Below are positions 1 through 5,155 of a stretch of DNA of 21,608 bases, piece by piece; within the stretch, counting starts at the first letter, position 1; every line of letters begins with the position of its first letter. The notes under the pieces were generated by a model. The model worked only from the letters and a program-made list of their open reading frames with translations, searched no databases and had not been told where the DNA came from. The position numbers and the translations under genes are program-made. This DNA comes from Thermoplasmatota archaeon (GTDB taxonomy: Archaea; Thermoplasmatota; E2; DHVEG-1): contig JALHTX010000355.1 of assembly GCA_022866015.1 (NCBI GenBank), positions 1 to 21,608 on the forward strand, given 5' to 3'.

Positions 1-11
1 GAAGCTACTAG

Positions 12-43
12 TAGCCACCCTTTTCCGATTAAAATATAGCATT
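12..43. repeat. Left terminal inverted repeat
   Basis: This 32-base stretch, beginning TAGCCACCC and ending TAGCATT, is the exact reverse complement of the last 32 bases of the window (21577-21608). Together with the protein-primed-type polymerase it marks the ends of a linear genome. Eleven further bases lie outside it on the left (1-11) with no partner on the right, so the right end may be incomplete by about that much, or the left may carry an assembly addition. A perfect 12-base palindrome (4-15) spans the outer edge of the repeat. Confidence 0.93.
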
Positions 44-127
44 TTTATAGATAGTTGAAGATTTATTTTGAGAATGTTTATAATTATGTTTTGTTTTTTT
101 GTCTTTTTGTCATTTTATCTAGAAACT

Positions 128-163
128 TTTAAATACTATGAACGATAAAGGTTATTATTGTCT
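128..163 (+). promoter_or_regulatory. Left-end promoter-like element
   Basis: TTTAAATA at 128-135 follows GAAAC, a plausible BRE. It is followed after 21 bases by ATTGTCT (157-163), a weak match to the TTATAGG element of the other promoters here. No ribosome site or open frame follows. The next thing downstream is the stem-loop at 181-243, so if active it would make a non-coding transcript. Confidence 0.4.
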
Positions 164-255
164 TAGATAGATCACACACCGGATCATGGGAAAAAATCAT
201 TTTTTATCCCTTCTCTCCCCCTTTCTCCCAAATCCCATGATCCTTTATTTTTATG
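157..255 (+). ncRNA. Candidate structured small RNA with C-rich loop
   Basis: GGATCATGGGA (181-191) pairs perfectly with TCCCATGATCC (233-243), an 11-base stem, and is followed by a T-rich run (244-255) as expected of a terminator. Inside the loop, A6 (191-196), TCA and T6 (200-205) can form a competing small hairpin. The rest, 206-230, is almost pure pyrimidine and C-rich, which is striking in such an A+T-rich genome. A promoter-like element lies just upstream. I infer a short transcript from about 157 to 255. A terminator-only element or a DNA cruciform are alternatives. The outer stem is certain; expression is not shown. Confidence 0.35.
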
Positions 256-290
256 TTATTATATCAATTTGATTATTTTATTAGGTAAAG

Positions 291-326
291 TTTATATAGG
301 TGAAATTATATAACTTATATTATAGG
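291..326 (+). promoter_or_regulatory. Promoter with TATA box and start-site element
   Basis: TTTATATA (291-298) preceded by GGTAAAG, then exactly 21 bases, then TTATAGG (320-326). This is the same arrangement as the promoters at 1471, 4420 and, on the minus strand, 21513. It would give a leader of about 115 bases before the gene at 442. Confidence 0.6.
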
Positions 327-340
327 TCTACGGATCGGAT

Positions 341-414
341 TAAGGTTAAGATACGACTTCTAAGGTTACGATCTTGGGAACGCTACGATCTTTATAAATC
401 CTTTTCGATTACGA
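341..414 (+). repeat. Short direct repeats in the long leader
   Basis: TAAGGTTA occurs at 341-348 and 361-368. TACGA occurs at 352-356, 367-371, 384-388 and 410-414, with TACGG at 329-333. The cluster lies between two promoters and before the first gene. It could bind a regulator or replication protein, or act in the RNA leader; the sequence does not say which. Confidence 0.4.
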
Positions 415-427
415 CACCTATAATAAG
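391..427 (+). promoter_or_regulatory. Promoter of the first gene
   Basis: TTTATAAA (391-398), 21 bases, then ATAATAAG (420-427), which runs into the ribosome site GTGAT (431-435) and the ATG at 442. The short leader closely resembles those of the genes at 1520 and 4469. Confidence 0.5.
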
Positions 428-441
428 AAAGTGATAAATAA

Positions 442-612
442 ATGGAAACTAAATATTATTGTACTAAATGCGGTTTAATAGTTAAAAGTATTCCTGATAA
501 ATGCTCTAGTTGTAATGCCAATTTTATAAAGTTTAGGATATATGAACCTTTTATTATTAAGGGGTTGACAAAAGAATTGAACAGAATATCAAAATGTGAT
601 TTTGTCAGGTAA
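442..612 (+). CDS. Mini zinc-ribbon protein
   Basis: The frame encodes 56 residues. Two cysteine knuckles, CTKC (residues 7-10) and CSSC (21-24), are spaced as in a zinc ribbon, so it probably binds one zinc ion. The other half is not recognisable. It starts at an ATG seven bases after GTGAT and has its own promoter. It is the first of five such small zinc-ribbon proteins in the left module. In archaeal viruses such proteins often bind nucleic acid or a host protein, but that role is only inferred here. Its stop codon lies inside the promoter of the next gene. Confidence 0.7.
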   Translation: METKYYCTKCGLIVKSIPDKCSSCNANFIKFRIYEPFIIKGLTKELNRISKCDFVR

Positions 613-650
613 CATTTGTATAGTTGGTAAGATATAACACATATTGGTGA
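603..650 (+). promoter_or_regulatory. Promoter with TGTCA box
   Basis: TGTCA (603-607), seven bases, TTTGTATA (615-622), 21 bases, then TTGGTGA (644-650), which doubles as the ribosome site of the gene at 658. The TGTCA-N7-TATA spacing is identical to that at 1459 and 4408. Confidence 0.6.
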
Positions 651-657
651 TAAAAAA

Positions 658-945
658 ATGGAAAATAAAAATAGTGAATTTGTAAGGCATGGGGATATTC
701 AAATTAAAGAACACATAATAAATGGAAAAAAATTCTTTATACTAGATAATGGCGATTATGGAATATATTTTACTCGTTTTGAAATGGGTAAAGAAATCCT
801 TATATTCTTATACAATGATTTAGAATATTTAGGATATATTAATCAGAAATCATTAAATATAGAAACTCTTGAAAGAATGAAGGATATAGTTTATAATTTA
901 GAAGTTCAATCTGAAAGGATCGAGCGATTAAAAAATGACGACTAA
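658..945 (+). CDS. Hypothetical protein, 95 residues
   Basis: A soluble, charged protein I do not recognise. The N-terminal two thirds alternate hydrophobic and polar residues like a small beta domain (segments around KKFFILDNGDYGIYF). Residues 65-92 look helical and charged, possibly a short coiled coil. The start is supported by TTGGTGAT eight bases upstream and by its own TGTCA promoter, so it is likely among the first genes expressed. Confidence 0.8.
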   Translation: MENKNSEFVRHGDIQIKEHIINGKKFFILDNGDYGIYFTRFEMGKEILIFLYNDLEYLGYINQKSLNIETLERMKDIVYNLEVQSERIERLKNDD

Positions 946-958
946 AATAATGAGTAAG

Positions 959-986
959 AATGAGATATTTTTAACTCTATCTCATT
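959..986 (+). terminator. Stem-loop after the 658-945 gene
   Basis: AATGAGATA (959-967) pairs with TATCTCATT (978-986) around a 10-base loop. It lies just after the stop codon of the preceding gene and is followed by a T-rich stretch. A terminator or mRNA 3' end is the simplest reading. A 22-codon open frame (950-1018) crosses it. Confidence 0.4.
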
Positions 987-1023
987 TATACCAATTTTAT
1001 AAACTTATGGGGGTTTAAATTCG

Positions 1024-1134
1024 ATGAACACATATCAACAGTTGACAGAATATATAAAAGAGTTTAGGATGCAAGGGCTATCTATGAATAAAGCGATTGT
1101 AAAGGCGTTTGAAACCATTATTGAGGAAGATTAA
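1024..1134 (+). CDS. Hypothetical small protein, 36 residues
   Basis: A small, mostly helical protein (NTYQQLTEYIKEF, then KAIVKAFETIIEE). It starts at an ATG nine bases after a GGGGG run that could serve as a weak ribosome site. The next gene begins two bases after its stop, which suggests a co-transcribed run of tiny genes. Function unknown. Confidence 0.5.
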   Translation: MNTYQQLTEYIKEFRMQGLSMNKAIVKAFETIIEED

Positions 1135-1136
1135 GC

Positions 1137-1241
1137 ATGTCAACATCTAAAAAGAAAAACTTTGTTTATACTACCAATAGGGATGCCAAAAGGATCAAAG
1201 TTCTAAAAGTTTGTGAAATTTATTTTATTCAGGAGTGGTGA
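1137..1241 (+). CDS. Hypothetical small basic protein, 34 residues
   Basis: Lysine-rich N-terminus (STSKKKNF) followed by a mixed segment. The stop codon lies within the GGTGA ribosome site of the next gene, a tight arrangement that supports it being real. No family recognised. Confidence 0.45.
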   Translation: MSTSKKKNFVYTTNRDAKRIKVLKVCEIYFIQEW

Positions 1242-1248
1242 ATAAAAA

Positions 1249-1350
1249 ATGTTTATAGTTAAATGTATTCGCTGTAATTCAACAGTATCTATGTGTCATT
1301 GTAGTACCCCTCATTTTATTAGGAAATTTTTAAATCAGAAAAGCGAATGA
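1249..1350 (+). CDS. Mini zinc-binding protein, 33 residues
   Basis: Contains CIRC (residues 6-9) and CHC (16-18), enough for one zinc site. The start is well supported by GGTGA (1237-1241) eight bases before the ATG. It is the smallest of the five cysteine-knuckle proteins of this module. Function unknown; nucleic-acid or host-protein binding is a guess. Confidence 0.6.
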   Translation: MFIVKCIRCNSTVSMCHCSTPHFIRKFLNQKSE

Positions 1351-1352
1351 TT

Positions 1353-1427
1353 ATGAAAAAAATAAAATATTCACCTGTAGATGATATAATTGAAAGCATT
1401 AAGCCTCTTTTGAAACAAAAGAAATAA
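1353..1427 (+). CDS. Hypothetical peptide, 24 residues
   Basis: Starts two bases after the stop of the preceding gene and ends before the promoter at 1459. A short basic peptide with a predicted helix (DDIIESIKPLL). No clear ribosome site. It may be coupled to the upstream gene or be spurious. Confidence 0.35.
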   Translation: MKKIKYSPVDDIIESIKPLLKQKK

Positions 1428-1458
1428 AAACGTTAGATATCATGTCGAAATGTAATTA

Positions 1459-1506
1459 TGTCAAACAACATTTATATACTACGAAAGACAAATATATTAT
1501 CATAGG
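1459..1506 (+). promoter_or_regulatory. Promoter with TGTCA box
   Basis: TGTCA (1459-1463), seven bases ending in AACA, TTTATATA (1471-1478), 21 bases, TCATAGG (1500-1506). The region is nearly identical to that at 4408-4455. It leads into AAGTGAG and the ATG at 1520. Confidence 0.7.
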
Positions 1507-1519
1507 AAGTGAGAAAAAA

Positions 1520-1621
1520 ATGGAAATCGAAAACGTTATAATTAAATCATCTGTTTGTATTATGAATATTGATAATGCTCGGATGCTTGCGAAAATATTT
1601 TCGTTTTATGGGCTGATTTAA
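1520..1621 (+). CDS. Hypothetical small protein, 33 residues
   Basis: First gene behind a strong promoter, with a short leader and a GGAAGTGAG ribosome site. The protein (EIENVIIKSSVCIMN, then a helix to LI) is not recognised. The next gene begins two bases after its stop. Confidence 0.6.
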   Translation: MEIENVIIKSSVCIMNIDNARMLAKIFSFYGLI

Positions 1622-1623
1622 AA

Positions 1624-1830
1624 ATGTGTGTTGATAAGCAAGGATTCCCATTAGATAAGTTTGGCAATAAGACCGAATGTCCTCTTATTGTTTCTTGCCC
1701 TTATTCCATTAATACATCATTAGATGAATTTTGCACCATCGTTAGAGTTTCTCAGGTAGGCATTTATTTTAGGGATTTTGGTTTTGAGTTTGCTAAGATA
1801 AAGACTTGGGTTAATGATCTTAAAAAATAA
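1624..1830 (+). CDS. Hypothetical protein, paralogue of 2316-2453
   Basis: The frame encodes 68 residues. Its central part, C-P-L-I-V-S-CPY-S-IN-T-S followed by an aliphatic stretch ending IYFRD, matches the protein at 2316 (C-K-F-T-I-V-CPY-Q-IN-I-S, ending YYFRT) in order and spacing. The shared C-x5-CPY-x-IN core suggests a small beta fold, with the cysteines possibly binding metal or forming a disulfide. A KIKTWVNDLKK helix ends it. Function unknown. Confidence 0.65.
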   Translation: MCVDKQGFPLDKFGNKTECPLIVSCPYSINTSLDEFCTIVRVSQVGIYFRDFGFEFAKIKTWVNDLKK

Positions 1831-1854
1831 TATTTATATGGAGATGTTATAACA

Positions 1855-2025
1855 TTGTTAGATTGTAAGGACTATACAAAGGCAATCAAGCGTGGTTTGG
1901 GTTATTTATTTTATATTTCTAGATCGATGCTACAAAGTCCTAAAATCGATTTAAATAAAGACCTGTTGGTTAAAAGATATGCAACTAACGATAAACAAAT
2001 AATATTGAGATTTAAAAATGAATAA
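1855..2025 (+). CDS. Hypothetical protein with TTG start
   Basis: The frame is open from before 1840 to the stop at 2023-2025 and has no ATG until codon 25. TTG at 1855, eight bases after GGAGATG (1840-1846), gives 56 residues: a mixed helical protein (KDYTKAIKRGLGYLFYIS) with a basic C-terminal half. The stop overlaps the start of the next gene by eight bases, as elsewhere in this module. Function unknown. The start choice is inferred. Confidence 0.5.
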   Translation: MLDCKDYTKAIKRGLGYLFYISRSMLQSPKIDLNKDLLVKRYATNDKQIILRFKNE

Positions 2026-2161
2026 AGTAACATTATATATAAGTAAATATCAATTAAAACAAATGTTAGAAGATTCTACATTTACAGTTGATAGAATAAT
2101 ATTTAAGCAATTATCAAAACAAAAAGAACATTTATACATATCTATAAAAAGAAGCGATTAA
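2018..2161 (+). CDS. Hypothetical small protein, 47 residues
   Basis: Begins inside the last codons of the preceding gene, so it is probably translated by coupling. Composition is basic and polar, with a beta-like start (NKVTLYIS) and end (HLYISIKRSD). Not recognised. Confidence 0.55.
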   Translation: MNKVTLYISKYQLKQMLEDSTFTVDRIIFKQLSKQKEHLYISIKRSD

Positions 2162-2163
2162 AA

Positions 2164-2313
2164 ATGAATGCTTATGATAAATTAAAAATAGTTAAAAAAG
2201 ATTTAATAAACTATAATTATGAACTTATGAAATATCTTAATAACGGTGCTAGTGATATATCAATTAGAAAAGTACAAATAAAAATATTGAATTTGCTTAG
2301 AGAGATTGAATAA
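2164..2313 (+). CDS. Hypothetical helical protein, 49 residues
   Basis: Two charged amphipathic helices separated by NNGASDISIRK. The ISIRKVQIKILNLL segment is reminiscent of small archaeal virus proteins with helix-turn-helix or ribbon-helix folds, but no diagnostic residue is visible. It sits two bases after the previous stop. Function unknown. Confidence 0.55.
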   Translation: MNAYDKLKIVKKDLINYNYELMKYLNNGASDISIRKVQIKILNLLREIE

Positions 2314-2315
2314 AA

Positions 2316-2453
2316 ATGACAGCCAAAAAGAAAAATTGTAAATTTACGATTGTTTGTCCTTATCAGATAAATATATCTTTTTATGATTTACATGCAGTAG
2401 CAACTATTTCGGTCTTATCATATTATTTTAGAACAGAGGTGTATCATGTTTAA
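2316..2453 (+). CDS. Hypothetical protein, paralogue of 1624-1830
   Basis: The frame encodes 45 residues. The segment C-x5-CPY-x-IN-I-S at residues 8-21 and the closing YYFRT repeat the pattern of the 68-residue protein at 1624, so the two probably arose by duplication. This copy lacks the other's C-terminal helix. The next gene starts inside its last codons. Confidence 0.6.
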   Translation: MTAKKKNCKFTIVCPYQINISFYDLHAVATISVLSYYFRTEVYHV

Positions 2454-2622
2454 AAAATGTAAAAAATGCGGTGGTGAAAGGCTAGTAAGTTTTCTTATAA
2501 GATATTCGGAACCAAATACTAAGGTTTTTATGAGTAATTGTAATAAATGCGGAGATCAATATATTTTCTTTATAAAAACCGATAAAGATGGAAACAAAAA
2601 ATATAGCAGAACATATACATAA
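2446..2622 (+). CDS. Mini zinc-ribbon protein
   Basis: The frame encodes 58 residues with CKKC-GG (residues 5-8) and CNKC-G (32-35), a classic zinc-ribbon spacing with a beta hairpin between. It probably binds one zinc ion and could bind nucleic acid. The start lies inside the preceding gene, six bases after GAGGTG (2437-2442 region), a good ribosome site. Confidence 0.7.
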   Translation: MFKKCKKCGGERLVSFLIRYSEPNTKVFMSNCNKCGDQYIFFIKTDKDGNKKYSRTYT

Positions 2623-2624
2623 AA

Positions 2625-2987
2625 ATGATAACTGAAACTAGGGAATTAAAAATAAGATTTTTTATTCTTTTTATTTCTTTTAGTTTTGCTACTATTACGC
2701 TGTTCGGAAATTATTATTTAAGTTCTGATAAACCAGTAAATTTAACAGGAAATCCGATTTTAGACCAATATTATTTAAACAGGTTCGATCAATGGAATTA
2801 TAATTTTTATGATTGTTATAATTCTAAACTTGAAAATTTTATTATTCAGTTTGGATATGGTATTTTCTTTTTAATGTTTATTAGTATATGTTCTATATTT
2901 GACAATGAAAATAGAGAGCAAAATATAAATACTAAAACATCTAATATAGTTAGTATATTAAGAAAATTTAGAAAAAAGGAAAAATGA
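2625..2987 (+). CDS. Membrane protein, two predicted helices
   Basis: The frame encodes 120 residues with hydrophobic segments at about 10-31 and 72-92, an acidic and polar loop between them (contains NLTG, a possible glycosylation site) and a basic C-terminal tail (ILRKFRKKEK). By the positive-inside rule both ends would face the cytoplasm. Not recognised. It overlaps the next gene by ATGA if that gene starts at 2984. Confidence 0.7.
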   Translation: MITETRELKIRFFILFISFSFATITLFGNYYLSSDKPVNLTGNPILDQYYLNRFDQWNYNFYDCYNSKLENFIIQFGYGIFFLMFISICSIFDNENREQNINTKTSNIVSILRKFRKKEK

Positions 2988-2992
2988 TATAT

Positions 2993-3376
2993 ATGGAAAA
3001 AAACAAAAAAGTAGAAAATAAAATAAGTAAAACCGAACAAAAAGATTTAGTTGAAAAAACCAGTAAAATACAAGAGGTGGATTATTGTGTAATGCTTTTA
3101 GGAACTAAAAGTTTGCAGATAATCTATAAAGACCGATTGTATTTAACTAATCTACAGTTTGTAGTAACAAAAATAAAAGATGATGTCGCACATATAAGTC
3201 TTGGTTTAATGACAAAAGATGGAATAGATAACGATGTCAACGCATGGCTTACAAAAAAAGGTAAAGCCCTCTATTTCAGTCCAGAGAAAGATGTATTGCT
3301 TGTTTCAAGCGTATCTTCGTTAGAAAAAATTTTAGCGGGGGAACTAGACAAATCAAATTTCGGGGTTTTCAACTAA
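2993..3376 (+). CDS. Hypothetical protein, lysine-rich N-terminus
   Basis: The frame encodes 127 residues from this ATG, or 130 from the ATG at 2984, which overlaps the previous stop; AAAGGAAAA (2977-2985) could serve either. The first 30 residues are lysine and glutamate rich and likely disordered. The rest, from VDYCVMLLGTKSLQIIYKD onward, looks like a compact alpha/beta domain. It ends the first run of small genes, just before a stem-loop terminator. Function unknown. Confidence 0.75.
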   Translation: MEKNKKVENKISKTEQKDLVEKTSKIQEVDYCVMLLGTKSLQIIYKDRLYLTNLQFVVTKIKDDVAHISLGLMTKDGIDNDVNAWLTKKGKALYFSPEKDVLLVSSVSSLEKILAGELDKSNFGVFN

Positions 3377-3378
3377 GG

Positions 3379-3434
3379 CGTTAGTTAACTGACTAACGTA
3401 TTAGTCATTTTAATTAAATCCCATCTTTTTTCTT
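3379..3434 (+). terminator. Stem-loop terminator of the first gene cluster
   Basis: CGTTAGT (3379-3385) pairs with ACTAACG (3392-3398) three bases after the 2993-3376 stop codon. It is followed by a T-rich stretch ending in CTTTTTTCTTTT (about 3424-3435). The 73-base gap to the next gene contains nothing else recognisable. Confidence 0.5.
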
Positions 3435-3449
3435 TTGAGGAATAAAAAA

Positions 3450-3602
3450 ATGATAGAAATTTATGCGACAACAGATAATGGACATGGTTTTTGTGAATCA
3501 ATAGGAATTTATAATAGTTTTGAGGAAATTAAAATCAGAACTGGAATGTTCTCAAAAGATATTGTTATCACATTCGTGGAAGTGAATAAGAAATATGATT
3601 GA
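3450..3602 (+). CDS. Hypothetical protein, 50 residues
   Basis: A small soluble alpha/beta protein (IEIYATTDNGHGFCES, then FEEIKIR, then IVITFVEV). The start is supported by TTGAGGAAT (3435-3443) before the ATG. After it, positions 3603-3729 contain only a 19-codon frame and a promoter-like TATA box. Function unknown. Confidence 0.6.
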   Translation: MIEIYATTDNGHGFCESIGIYNSFEEIKIRTGMFSKDIVITFVEVNKKYD

Positions 3603-3696
3603 AAAATCCAATAGTAAAAGTTTTATTATTAGAAGGCAAAAGGAATTAATCTAATCTGGAAAAATAACTAAATTAAGGGAATTTTTTGGAGAACGA

Positions 3697-3722
3697 TTTA
3701 AATATTATTTGTTTTGGAGATG
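3697..3722 (+). promoter_or_regulatory. TATA box and ribosome site before 3730
   Basis: TTTAAATA (3697-3704) lies 25 bases before the ATG at 3730, with GGAGATG (3716-3722) between. With the usual archaeal spacing the transcript would begin almost at the ATG, leaving the ribosome site outside it. Either the start site is nearer the TATA box or another promoter is used. Confidence 0.35.
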
Positions 3723-3729
3723 AAAAAAT

Positions 3730-3906
3730 ATGAGCATGAAAGAAAAAATGATAAAAAACTTAGCAATAAAAATGGGATATGATATAAATAACCCGAAAAG
3801 CATAGTATATAAAACAATACATGATACTATTATAACAAGTCAATCTTTTATGACTAAAAAAGAAATAATTGATCTATTGCAAAAAGAAATCAATGAATTA
3901 GAGTAA
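3730..3906 (+). CDS. Hypothetical protein, 58 residues
   Basis: A helical, basic protein; the second half (FMTKKEIIDLLQKEINELE) is a clear amphipathic helix. GGAGATGA precedes the ATG. Not recognised. It begins the second cluster of small genes. Confidence 0.6.
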   Translation: MSMKEKMIKNLAIKMGYDINNPKSIVYKTIHDTIITSQSFMTKKEIIDLLQKEINELE

Positions 3907-3913
3907 TATTAAA

Positions 3914-4171
3914 ATGAAAATTATGTTAAAGAATTTTAAAAATGATATAAGATATATTAAATTCAAAAAAGATTTCAAACATATATTTAATAAATTTTAT
4001 TTTATTCCCTTATTACTTTCTTTCATAATAGATTTAATACTGATAATTTTTCATATCATTAATTTATCAATCTTTTTTATAATATTCATAGTATTATATA
4101 TTGTATTTACTATAATATTTTGGTTTTTTAACAATAAATCAGAAACTAATAGTCATGGTGGAGATGAATAA
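3914..4171 (+). CDS. Membrane protein, two predicted helices
   Basis: The frame encodes 85 residues: a basic N-terminal cytoplasmic stretch of about 30 residues, two adjoining hydrophobic segments (about 31-49 and 52-72) forming a hairpin, and a short polar tail ending HGGDE. Not recognised. The GGTGGAGATGA in its last codons is the ribosome site of the next gene. Confidence 0.65.
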   Translation: MKIMLKNFKNDIRYIKFKKDFKHIFNKFYFIPLLLSFIIDLILIIFHIINLSIFFIIFIVLYIVFTIIFWFFNNKSETNSHGGDE

Positions 4172-4174
4172 AAA

Positions 4175-4399
4175 ATGTTTAAAAAAATAAAAAAAGTTTT
4201 TGATCTTTCAAATATTTTTAAATTGGTAGAAATTATAAATGATAAAAATTCTAAAATCTATTGCCAGAAATGTAGAACTATTTTACCTGTTTTCAGATTG
4301 ATAATTAAAACTAAATCCATTAAGAATAATTGTTTTTTTCAGTTTAAATGCCCGCATTGTAAACATATTAATCTGATTAAGAAAGAGATAATAGCATAA
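4175..4399 (+). CDS. Zinc-ribbon protein, 74 residues
   Basis: CQKC (residues 30-33) and CPHCKH (59-64) are spaced as a zinc ribbon with a beta hairpin between. A 25-residue helical basic N-terminus precedes it. It probably binds zinc and possibly nucleic acid. A strong ribosome site (GGTGGAGATGA) lies upstream. It is the last gene before the promoter at 4408. Confidence 0.7.
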   Translation: MFKKIKKVFDLSNIFKLVEIINDKNSKIYCQKCRTILPVFRLIIKTKSIKNNCFFQFKCPHCKHINLIKKEIIA

Positions 4400-4407
4400 T
4401 GCTATTA

Positions 4408-4455
4408 TGTCAAGAAACATTTATATAGTATGAATGACTAAATATATATTATAGG
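4408..4455 (+). promoter_or_regulatory. Promoter with TGTCA box
   Basis: TGTCA (4408-4412), seven bases ending in AACA, TTTATATA (4420-4427), 21 bases, TTATAGG (4449-4455), then AAGTGAT and the ATG at 4469. It is the closest match to the promoter at 1459 and the best example of the shared architecture. Confidence 0.75.
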
Positions 4456-4468
4456 AAGTGATAAAAAA

Positions 4469-4621
4469 ATGAAGATTGAACTTACAAAAGAAAGATTGGA
4501 ATGGTATAAAAATCTGAGTGATGAAAACAAACAAAAATTTAAAATATATCTTATACAGCATGATGAAAAAGCTTATTATGATTTGATATGGTTTGAGGAG
4601 TTTGAAACTAAGGAGAAATAA
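4469..4621 (+). CDS. Hypothetical helical protein, 50 residues
   Basis: An acidic and basic, mostly helical protein (ERLEWYKNLSDENKQKFKIYL, then YYDLIWFEEFE). It has its own strong promoter, short leader and GGAAGTGAT ribosome site, so it is probably made early and in quantity. Not recognised. Confidence 0.7.
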   Translation: MKIELTKERLEWYKNLSDENKQKFKIYLIQHDEKAYYDLIWFEEFETKEK

Positions 4622-4623
4622 AT

Positions 4624-4860
4624 ATGAAAGGCTTTTATTATTGTAATAAATGTAAACTTTTTATAGAAACTATGAGTTTTGTCAGAACTCTGAATCTCAG
4701 GAAATCTAAGAAAGAAATAAAATTTTGTCCGCATTGTTTAGGAGAAATTATAGAAGTTGATAGAGAAAACTATATCAATAAGGATTATTCTCTTTTTATG
4801 AGAGCTTATAGAACTTATAACAATAAAAAAATATTGCTTTCTATGAGGTTTCTTTTATGA
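4624..4860 (+). CDS. Zinc-ribbon protein, 78 residues
   Basis: CNKC (residues 7-10) and CPHC (36-39) form a probable zinc ribbon; the C-terminal half is basic and helical. GGAGAAA precedes the ATG. It overlaps the following gene by ATGA, so the two are probably translationally coupled. It is the fifth cysteine-knuckle protein of the left module. Confidence 0.75.
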   Translation: MKGFYYCNKCKLFIETMSFVRTLNLRKSKKEIKFCPHCLGEIIEVDRENYINKDYSLFMRAYRTYNNKKILLSMRFLL

Positions 4861-5024
4861 TCCCTATATATGAGGAGTTTAAAAATCTCATCAACTATTT
4901 TTATTCTGTTTATGAAAATCCGATTGATAACGAAATTTTTATTGTTTATTATGAGATTCATATAAAAAAGATTGCGATAGGATCGCAGAATATATTTAAA
5001 AATAGAGGTTGTAAACAATGGTAA
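4857..5024 (+). CDS. Hypothetical protein, 55 residues
   Basis: Starts with ATGA overlap on the zinc-ribbon gene. The protein is mixed: an aromatic helix (YEEFKNLINYFYSVYE) and beta strands (NEIFIVYYEIHI). The last codons overlap the start of the next gene at 5018. Function unknown. Confidence 0.55.
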   Translation: MIPIYEEFKNLINYFYSVYENPIDNEIFIVYYEIHIKKIAIGSQNIFKNRGCKQW

Positions 5025-5152
5025 ATTTAATTAAATTAATGAAAGATAATTTTTTAATTTATGAATGTGATAGCAAATATTATTCTAGTTCAGCGGTTGG
5101 AGAGGAAATAACAATCGAATTGAAAAGGATTATTAAAAAATTGGAGAAATAA
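5018..5152 (+). CDS. Hypothetical protein, 44 residues
   Basis: Starts inside the previous gene (overlap of seven bases) after GAGGTTG. A small mixed protein ending in a basic helix (KRIIKKLEK). Its last codons carry GGAGAAAT, the ribosome site of the exonuclease gene. Function unknown. Confidence 0.5.
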   Translation: MVNLIKLMKDNFLIYECDSKYYSSSAVGEEITIELKRIIKKLEK

Positions 5153-5155
5153 AAA

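Noticed and set aside
950..1018. 22-codon plus-strand frame after the 658-945 gene
   Set aside because: It overlaps the 9-base stem-loop and has no ribosome site; a terminator explains the region better.
3595..3654. 19-codon frame overlapping the end of the 3450-3602 gene
   Set aside because: Too short to judge and without a convincing ribosome site, although the ATGATTGA overlap resembles the local style.
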